Below, piece after piece: positions 59,601-64,000 of a stretch of 64,000 nt of DNA; the stretch's first letter is position 1, and each line of letters opens with the position of its first letter. The DNA is taken from positions 310,001 through 374,000 of the forward strand of contig JADJZF010000002.1 in the NCBI GenBank assembly GCA_016719395.1, given 5' to 3'. This DNA is from Candidatus Amarobacter glycogenicus. GTDB lineage: Bacteria > Chloroflexota > Dehalococcoidia > Tepidiformales > Tepidiformaceae. The notes under the pieces are model-generated. The model had not been told where the DNA came from and ran no database searches. It saw only the letters and a program-made list of their open reading frames with translations. A program made the position numbers and the translations under genes.

Positions 59601-59986
59601 TCGAGAGCTGCCGCACCTCTCCAGCGGTCCGCCAGGCCCTCACCGGTCGCCACTGGCGGGAGCTTTACGTCGGGGCACCGATCGAGGAGACGTTGGTCGA
59701 AGGGTTCATCGACCTCCTCTACGAGACCCCGGCCGGGCTCGTAGTGGTCGATTACAAGACGGATTCGGTGCGCAGCGAGGCACAGGTCACGGAGGCCATG
59801 GCTCGTTACCGCCTTCAGGGAGCGGCATATGCCGTTGTCCTCGAAGCTGCCCTCGGACGTCCCGTCGCTCGTTGCGTCTTCGTCTTCGCCGAACCCCACA
59901 TGGAGAGGGATGTGGATAACCTGCAGACGGCCATGGTTGAGGTGCGCGCCGAAATCCAGCGACGGCTCACTCCAGCGGGAAGATGA
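56606..59986 (+). CDS. addA: AddA-like helicase-nuclease (UvrD/RecB family)
   Basis: The 1126-residue enzyme has motif Ia GAGTGKTTALVSRI (Walker A, about 27-40), TFTEKAAAELADRVRE, TLHSFAMRILSLYP, IDEFQDTDPIQVELAAF (Walker B), FFVGDPKQSIYRFRRADI, LRKNFRC, LLTVHAAKGLEFPIVILAG and VAATRAKERLVVSLYH. The C-terminal RecB-type nuclease has GTSVGRAVHAVLQ and LVVVDYKTDSV. AddAB (RecBCD-like) processes double-strand breaks to Chi-type sites before RecA loading. ATG 56606 overlaps the AddB-like stop. The partner AddB appears broken, which is hard to reconcile with an intact AddA unless the break is an assembly artefact. Confidence 0.92.
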   Translation: MPELSDAEARALIISATGETLFVEAGAGTGKTTALVSRILALVEDGIPVSQVAAITFTEKAAAELADRVREQLEAASKDPARSASREHYSQALDELDGAALQTLHSFAMRILSLYPLEAGLPPRISLRDDVQATVAFRDRWSRFRDELLESPGLQRPLLIGLTIGLRLRDLQEVAGIFNENWERIAKIDLPAVAEPRLEPSRILDPLDEVAAARRPGKTDALTGKLDSLESYLDFLREIAAAKAAAGTPEARERAELDLLRLLSRMPAIASSSAENGVTSRLGQAANWDDVIHMRELVVEAEEARLAMLEGARSWVLGCVLPHVREFVIASAGERRNAGELEFHDLLVLARDLLRDDPAVRAALHRRYTRILIDEFQDTDPIQVELAAFLASDDPSAASWDAITAHPGRLFFVGDPKQSIYRFRRADIALFKRARGAFSARHVALRKNFRCRPAIIRWVNEACGELFRGSASGHDALQADWIALEPGRAEGKLPAVDLLGEAVPTGGQTKTSAADVRKKEAEAIVATVIDAVQENWLARDCGTGTITRYSDIAILLPTSTNSPAIERALADAGIPTRIESRSLLFAAQEIRDLTNILAAIDDPTDDVAIVASLRSPAFGVQDGELLAHVNAGGRWDYLGRVPEGSPAPLREAMEALSAFHAARWSVSIGALVESVIAGRKLLELSVASPRPREAWRRLRFVAEQARSLGQSGTVASLRQFVQWLRTQAEERTLIAEAVANEPDDDAVKLLTVHAAKGLEFPIVILAGLGVERTFIQPRVAWRTADSGNESVAVRIGVQGSYFQTPGYDDYSEAEKTQSWLERDRLFYVAATRAKERLVVSLYHAAKTDHPRRHAGRSCAVAECLYALREQFPDWSSYSRGLGIGPGEAAAAGPEQTREDRDAWIAERAGRIERLGLARVLAATTIAHGEPPSSTEVEPEPHVEDQPWKKGRAGTSVGRAVHAVLQTLDLATGSGLAEIARTQAVAEGVADEADRIARLVESCRTSPAVRQALTGRHWRELYVGAPIEETLVEGFIDLLYETPAGLVVVDYKTDSVRSEAQVTEAMARYRLQGAAYAVVLEAALGRPVARCVFVFAEPHMERDVDNLQTAMVEVRAEIQRRLTPAGR

Positions 59987-61331
59987 CTCCGGGGTTCAGC
60001 ATCCCCCTGGGATCGAGCGCCTTCTTGATCGCGCGCATCGCCGCGAGATCCTCCGCTGACCGCGTCAGCCCGATCCATGGCAGCTTCGCGATGCCCACTC
60101 CGTGCTCAGCGCTGATACTGCCGCCAAGTTCGGCAACGAGCCGGAACACGGCGTCGTCGGCGCGGTCGTCGTCGGGATCGAGCCCAAGGATGTTGACGTG
60201 GAGGTTCCCATCGCCCGCGTGCCCGAAGAGGATCGGCCGTGCCCCGGCTACCGCAGCTGCGATGGTTCCGCGCACGCGCGCCTCGAACTCCGCCAGACGC
60301 GCCAGCGGCAGTGTGACATCCAGCTTGTGGGGGATGCCCTCGGCGTTGATCGCCTCGGTGTGCCGTTCGCGGTATGCCCACAGTCGGGCTCGCCCGGCCG
60401 CATCGCTCGCCATCGCCGAATTCTCGACGGCCGCGCATCCGCCGAGCACTTCGGCGAGTTCCGCCGATTCGTCCCTCCTCCCGGCGCACTCCACCAGGAC
60501 GTAACAGCCCGGGTGCGTCGCGAACGGCAGCCCCATCCCGGCGTGCCGGCACACCAGCTCTACGCCCTCCGGGAAGAACGCTTCGGCGGCCTCCAGCGAA
60601 GGCAACTCGCCCCGGACTGCCGCCACCACCTCGAGCGCCCCGGCGAGCTCCCGTACACCGAGCAGCGCCACGGTTCGCCGCTCGAGTTGCGGCACGAGCC
60701 TGACCCGCACTGCCGTCAGGATGGCGAGCGTCCCTTCGCTCCCGGCCAACAGCTGCCCGAGGTCGTATCCGGTGTTGTCTTTCACAAGCCCCGGCATCCG
60801 TCGCACGATGCCGCCATCGGCAAGCACCGCCTCGAAGCCGAGCACCTGCCGCCGCATCGCCCCGTAGCGAATCACCCGGATGCCGCCCGCGTTGGTCGCC
60901 ACCATCCCGCCGATTGTGGCGCTGTCGCGTGATGCCAGGTCCACCCCGAATGCCCAGCCCCCTTCGCGGATGTGCTGCTGAAGCGACGAGAGCGTCACAC
61001 CTGCCCCGGCCGTCACTTCGCCGGAGACCGTGTCGAAGTCACCGATGGTTGCCAGCCGCCGCAGAGAGAGGACGACTTCGCCGCCGCGGGGCACGCTGCC
61101 CCCGACAAGCCCGGTGTTCCCGCCCTGCGGGACGACTGCCGCCCCGGCCGCCGCGCAGGCACGGACCACGCGGCTGACTTCCTCCGTCGAACCGGGCCGC
61201 ACCACGCACAGCGCCCGGCCCTGGTAGCGCCGGGTCCAGTCGGTCTCATAACTGGCGCGCAGGTCCGGGTCGGTGAGCACATGGGCGTCACCGGCGATGG
61301 CGCGCAGTTCGTTCAACAGGGCCGCAGTCAC
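59967..61331 (-). CDS. FAD-linked oxidase (glycolate oxidase GlcD / D-lactate dehydrogenase type)
   Basis: From GTG 61331 the 454-residue protein has the FAD-binding PCMH domain (VVPQGGNTGLVGGSVPRGGEVVLSL, VTAGAGVTLSSLQQHI, ATIGGMVATNAGGIRVIRYG) and the C-terminal FAD-oxidase cap with FGHAGDGNLHVNILG (HxGDGNLH). The conserved SAEHGVGIAKL and LDPRGMLNPGVIF close it. It oxidises a D-2-hydroxy acid such as glycolate or D-lactate; no iron-sulphur partner is encoded nearby. The open frame reaches 61640 but the extra part is antisense to plsX. It overlaps the addA 3' end by 20 bp, tail to tail. Confidence 0.9.
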   Translation of the reverse strand: MTAALLNELRAIAGDAHVLTDPDLRASYETDWTRRYQGRALCVVRPGSTEEVSRVVRACAAAGAAVVPQGGNTGLVGGSVPRGGEVVLSLRRLATIGDFDTVSGEVTAGAGVTLSSLQQHIREGGWAFGVDLASRDSATIGGMVATNAGGIRVIRYGAMRRQVLGFEAVLADGGIVRRMPGLVKDNTGYDLGQLLAGSEGTLAILTAVRVRLVPQLERRTVALLGVRELAGALEVVAAVRGELPSLEAAEAFFPEGVELVCRHAGMGLPFATHPGCYVLVECAGRRDESAELAEVLGGCAAVENSAMASDAAGRARLWAYRERHTEAINAEGIPHKLDVTLPLARLAEFEARVRGTIAAAVAGARPILFGHAGDGNLHVNILGLDPDDDRADDAVFRLVAELGGSISAEHGVGIAKLPWIGLTRSAEDLAAMRAIKKALDPRGMLNPGVIFPLE

Positions 61332-61357
61332 GCTCCCGAGTCTACCGTCCGTGCCGG

Positions 61358-62404
61358 TCAGTCGTCGCCATCGTCCGTGGCGTCTCCGCTGCCGACCTTC
61401 GTGGTCTTCGCCGGGATCTCCTTCGCGATCCCCCGCAGCGTGTCGACGACCTTGTTGTCGACCGCGTCCCGGGCGGCCCTGATCGCGCTGAACACGGCCC
61501 GCGCGTTGGAGCGCCCATGCCCGATGACGACGATCCCCTCGACACCGACCAGCTGGGCGCCGCCGTACTCCGCGTAGTCCAGCCGGCGCTTCACCTTTCG
61601 CAGTTCTGACATCAAGATCAGGCCGGCCGCGCGGTTCCACGGCGTCAACTCCACCGCCTTCCGGATTTCGCCGAGCAGCAACTCTGCCATCCCTTCGGCC
61701 GTCTTCAGGACCACGTTCCCCGTGAATCCGTCCATTACCGCCACGTCGCAGACACCCCTCGTCAGGTCCTTGCCCTCGACGTTGCCCATGAAGTTCAGGC
61801 GGCTGGCGCGCAGCGCCTGGTTCACCTCGACCGTCAGCTGGTTGCCTTTCGAGTCCTCTTCGCCGATCGAGAGCAGCCCAACCTTGGGGTTCTGCACTTT
61901 GAACATCCGCTCCATGTACGCCGCACCCATGTAGGCGAACTGCAGCAGGTGGATCGGCCGGCAGTCGGCGTTCGCGCCCACGTCGAGCAACATCGTGAGC
62001 CGGCCCTCTCCGGTCGGAAAAATGGTTGCCAGCGCCGGTCGCCCGATTCCCTTGATCCTCCCCAGGGTGAGCATCGCCGCCGCCATGCTCGCGCCCGTGT
62101 TCCCCGCCGTGACGAAAGCGTCTGCCTGGCCGCTCTTGACCATCCGCATGCCAACGTTGATCGAGCTCTCGGGCTTGTTCTTGACGGCCTCCGTCGGGTG
62201 TTCATCCATCTCGATGACGTCCGCCGCATCGATGATCTTGAGGTTCTTCGCCTGGGCGCCTTCGAGTTCCGCCTCGATCGCCGCTTTCCGGCCGACAAGG
62301 ATCAGGTCCACGCCGAGTCCGCCTGCCGCCATCAGCGCGCCCGCCACGATCTCGCCGGGAGCGTTATCGCCGCCCATGGCATCAACCACAATTCGAGCGG
62401 TCAT
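61358..62404 (-). CDS. plsX: Phosphate acyltransferase PlsX
   Basis: PlsX makes acyl-phosphate from acyl-ACP at the start of phospholipid synthesis. The 348-residue protein begins MTARIVVDAMGGDNAPGEIV and has FVTAGNTGASMAAAMLTLGRIKGIGRPALA, LDVGANADCRPIHLLQFAYMGAAYM, NPKVGLLSIGEEDSKGNQL and DVAVMDGFTGNVVLKTAEGM, all PlsX hallmarks. The C-terminal extension (EIPAKTTKVGSGDATDDGDD) is acidic. Its start overlaps the methyltransferase stop (ATGA), so the two share a message. Confidence 0.93.
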   Translation of the reverse strand: MTARIVVDAMGGDNAPGEIVAGALMAAGGLGVDLILVGRKAAIEAELEGAQAKNLKIIDAADVIEMDEHPTEAVKNKPESSINVGMRMVKSGQADAFVTAGNTGASMAAAMLTLGRIKGIGRPALATIFPTGEGRLTMLLDVGANADCRPIHLLQFAYMGAAYMERMFKVQNPKVGLLSIGEEDSKGNQLTVEVNQALRASRLNFMGNVEGKDLTRGVCDVAVMDGFTGNVVLKTAEGMAELLLGEIRKAVELTPWNRAAGLILMSELRKVKRRLDYAEYGGAQLVGVEGIVVIGHGRSNARAVFSAIRAARDAVDNKVVDTLRGIAKEIPAKTTKVGSGDATDDGDD

Positions 62405-63168
62405 CCGTCACTCCTGCGTGCAATCACGATCATCCGTTCGCTGTTGTTCGTTAACGGCCCCAGGTCATAGTCACCGTAGACATCAGCCAGCACCAGCCCG
62501 GACCGCGCCAGCAAGTACTCCAGCTCGAAGCGGTGCACGTATCGGAGTTCGTGCTCGCCGATCTGCCGCCGGACCAGCCCGTCCGAGCCAATCGTTTCGT
62601 AGGTGACGCGCAGGTGGCGGGTTTGCAGAGCCAGGTCGTCTTCGTGCAGGTGGTAGCAATCGAACACTCGGCCGTCTTCCGTCTCGCCCGAAAACACCAG
62701 CATCTGCTGTCCGTTCGTGTCCGGGTCGAGCCCGGCGGCCGGACCGGGAAGGTCGATCGCCAGGGCGCCGTTGAAGACAAGCGTCTCGCCCAGTGTCCGC
62801 AACAACGACACCTGTTCTTCGCCGTCCTGGCAGTACAGGAACACGTCAAGCGGGATGAGGACGAGGCCGTACCCCTCGCGTTGCAATGCCAGCTCGGTCG
62901 CCCGCCCTTCGATGAAGGACACCTCCAGCGCGTCCGCCTCGGCCTTCGCCCTCGCGATGGCCAGCATCGCCGCCGATGGGTCGATCCCCGTGACTTCGTG
63001 CCCATTCCGGGCCAGCTCCAGCGCGATTCGCCCCGTGCCGCAACCAACCTCGAGCACAGGCTGGTCGGTCCTCCCTGCGAACGAAAGCCAGAGGCCGGTG
63101 TCTTCTCGGAAGTCGCCGTGAATTGCGTCGTAGAAAGCCGCGTCGGCGGCGTACGGATCGTCGGACAT
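62401..63168 (-). CDS. Class I SAM-dependent methyltransferase
   Basis: The 255-residue product from ATG 63168 (MSDDPYAADAAFYDAIHGDF) has the SAM loop VLEVGCGTGRIALELARNGHEVTGIDPSAAML and a post-II LVLIPLDVFLYCQDGEE region. C-terminal features (RVFDCYHLHEDDLALQTRHLRVTYETIG, YVHRFELEYLLARSGLVLADVYGDYDLGPL) are common in small-molecule methyltransferases. No substrate can be assigned. It overlaps plsX by the ATGA. Confidence 0.85.
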   Translation of the reverse strand: MSDDPYAADAAFYDAIHGDFREDTGLWLSFAGRTDQPVLEVGCGTGRIALELARNGHEVTGIDPSAAMLAIARAKAEADALEVSFIEGRATELALQREGYGLVLIPLDVFLYCQDGEEQVSLLRTLGETLVFNGALAIDLPGPAAGLDPDTNGQQMLVFSGETEDGRVFDCYHLHEDDLALQTRHLRVTYETIGSDGLVRRQIGEHELRYVHRFELEYLLARSGLVLADVYGDYDLGPLTNNSERMIVIARRSDG

Positions 63169-63226
63169 TGAAGGATTGTGCGGACACCCTGTGGAACGCG
63201 CCACCGCCCGCCGATACCTCGGAGTA

Positions 63227-63298
63227 ATGAAGCAGATGTTGTTCGGCATCGCGCTCGTGATTGCCTACTTCACGCTGCCCGGCTGCGCCGGCGTCTAG
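63227..63298 (+). CDS. Candidate 23-residue hydrophobic peptide
   Basis: MKQMLFGIALVIAYFTLPGC is followed by AGV and a stop. It looks like a one-helix peptide with a terminal cysteine (or a micro-lipoprotein signal). GGAG lies only 2 bp before the ATG, so translation is doubtful. It fits between the methyltransferase start and the DUF192 stop. Confidence 0.25.
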   Translation: MKQMLFGIALVIAYFTLPGCAGV

Positions 63299-63306
63299 CA
63301 GGGCCC

Positions 63307-63666
63307 TTACCAGCTTCCCGAGACGCTCCGGATCAGCACGTCGCCCGGCGCCAGGTCCCCGGTGCTGCCCGCCGGCAGCTCCAGCACACCTTTTGCGCCC
63401 CTCCCCCCGAAGGCAAGCCCTACCCACGGCTTCACCCGCCGCGCCACCTTCGTTACCTTGCCGTCGCGGTCGTAGAAAACCGCGTCGATCGCGAACCGCA
63501 TGAACATCATGTGGATCGAGCCGCACGGGTTGATGTCGAGGCCTTCGCCTGGCGCAAGCCGTGCCGCGAGCATCAGCCCACGGAACCGCGCCCAGGGCGA
63601 GTTGGCCCGGCGCAGATTGGTCGCGAGCGCCGCCCCGGTACGTTCACAGGTGATCTGTTCGGTCAT
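63307..63666 (-). CDS. DUF192-family protein
   Basis: The 119-residue product from ATG 63666 (MTEQITCERTGAALATNLRRANS) has RFRGLMLAARLAPGEGLDINPCGSIHMMFMRFAIDAVFYDRDGKV and AKGVLELPAGSTGDLAPGDVL, the DUF192 fold (usual form GLMxRxxLxxxxGMLF, WMxNTxIPLDxxFI). Here the membrane-associated variants are replaced by a cytoplasmic form with C and H in NPCGSIHMMFM. The frame is open to 63954 but only this part has family similarity. Function unknown. Confidence 0.85.
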   Translation of the reverse strand: MTEQITCERTGAALATNLRRANSPWARFRGLMLAARLAPGEGLDINPCGSIHMMFMRFAIDAVFYDRDGKVTKVARRVKPWVGLAFGGRGAKGVLELPAGSTGDLAPGDVLIRSVSGSW

Positions 63667-63768
63667 CGTCTGGATAGTCGGCTGAAAGGCTCCGCTCCGA
63701 CAACCGGCCGATCGCAGCGGAGCCTCTGCGATCGGAGTAGTCTCCCTGCATACACTGGAGGTCCCTGC

Positions 63769-64000
63769 ATGGAATTTCGCGATTCGCCCGAAGAGGCCGC
63801 TTTCAGGTCCCAGGTCCGCAGCTTCATTAGCTCCAAGTTCCCCTCTGCCCTGAAGGGCGTATCTGCTTTCGAACAGCCCGACGACCCCGAAATCGTCGAA
63901 GCCATGAAAGGCTGGCGCACGGCCGTCGGCAAGCAAGGCTGGACTGCGCCCCACTGGCCCAAGGAGTACGGCGGCGCCGGCATGTCCGTCGTCGAGCAGT
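63769..64000 (+). CDS. Acyl-CoA dehydrogenase (partial, N-terminus)
   Basis: ATG 63769 has GGAGGT at 63757-63762. The visible 77 residues (MEFRDSPEEAAFRSQVRSFI, WRTAVGKQGWTAPHWPKEYGGAGMSVVEQ) match the N-terminal helical domain of acyl-CoA dehydrogenases, in particular the W-P-x-E-Y-G-G-x-G motif. The FAD and catalytic regions lie outside the window. A 3-ketoacyl-CoA thiolase (37453) and others in this window would work in the same pathway. Confidence 0.85.
   Translation, partial: MEFRDSPEEAAFRSQVRSFISSKFPSALKGVSAFEQPDDPEIVEAMKGWRTAVGKQGWTAPHWPKEYGGAGMSVVEQ

Noticed and set aside
61332..61640. N-terminal extension of the FAD-linked oxidase
   Set aside because: Antisense of plsX; the family N-terminus fits the GTG at 61331.
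1..64000. CRISPR array, tRNA or rRNA genes
   Set aside because: I found no regularly spaced repeats, no tRNA-like cloverleaf in the gene-free stretches inspected and no conserved rRNA sequence; a dedicated scan could still find a tRNA.

Overview
The window is GC-rich, bacterial and chromosomal. Gene content fits a Chloroflexota bacterium, most likely Dehalococcoidia-like; this is inferred from the mix of genes, since there is no rRNA or other phylogenetic marker. The cues are split methylmalonyl-CoA mutase, a thiolase paired with an OB-fold/zinc-ribbon protein, GreA with an extra N-terminal domain, LytR-CpsA-Psr and plastocyanin-like proteins, and several small zinc ribbons. I saw no tRNA, rRNA, CRISPR array or intact transposase.

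1-14 kb is mostly housekeeping: YajQ (partial), the mutase large subunit, an alpha/beta hydrolase, an MFS transporter, a frameshifted Yip1-like protein, RsmG, the GreA fusion, a zinc ribbon, a serine hydrolase and a PilZ protein. A tight operon of acpS, NAD(P)HX repair (nnrE-nnrD), fabF and recJ follows, with start and stop codons overlapping.

14.1-24.2 kb is the accessory part and the most interesting. Three miniature LuxR-type helix-turn-helix genes (about 65 residues, DNA-binding domain only) occur here, two of them leading groups of secreted or membrane-anchored proteins of unknown function. The leaders of the first two are a 174-bp repeat differing at 3 positions, although the genes behind them have diverged strongly. 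A broken copy of the neighbouring crp-family gene lies between the copies, so the block looks like a tandem duplication or cassette array. The first copy supplies the 3' end of recJ; the third HTH gene sits across the 3' end of a thioredoxin-fold gene. A Crp/Fnr regulator and a divergent MMPL transporter lie between the modules, sharing an intergenic palindrome.

24.2-42.9 kb returns to metabolism and envelope functions: OB-fold protein plus SCP2-type thiolase, phosphotransferase, cupredoxin, LCP protein (frameshifted), NagA and NagB for amino-sugar catabolism, a metal-receptor protein, an HtrA-type lipoprotein protease, an ECF sigma/anti-sigma pair, ApbE, a lipid kinase, a MOSC protein, a second thiolase, an SGNH hydrolase, another MFS transporter and a lipoprotein hydrolase.

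42.9-64 kb starts with a broken dTDP-rhamnose locus (rmlD intact; epimerase and rmlC only as fragments), then thiamine pyrophosphokinase, a secreted repeat protein, DapA, gamma-carbonic anhydrase and an SDR. A DNA-repair cluster follows: SbcC-like ATPase, SbcD-like nuclease, an AddB-like nuclease with an apparent internal deletion, and intact AddA. The window ends with a FAD-linked oxidase, PlsX, a methyltransferase, a DUF192 protein and the start of an acyl-CoA dehydrogenase. Three genes each carry one apparent extra base, which may be sequence error.
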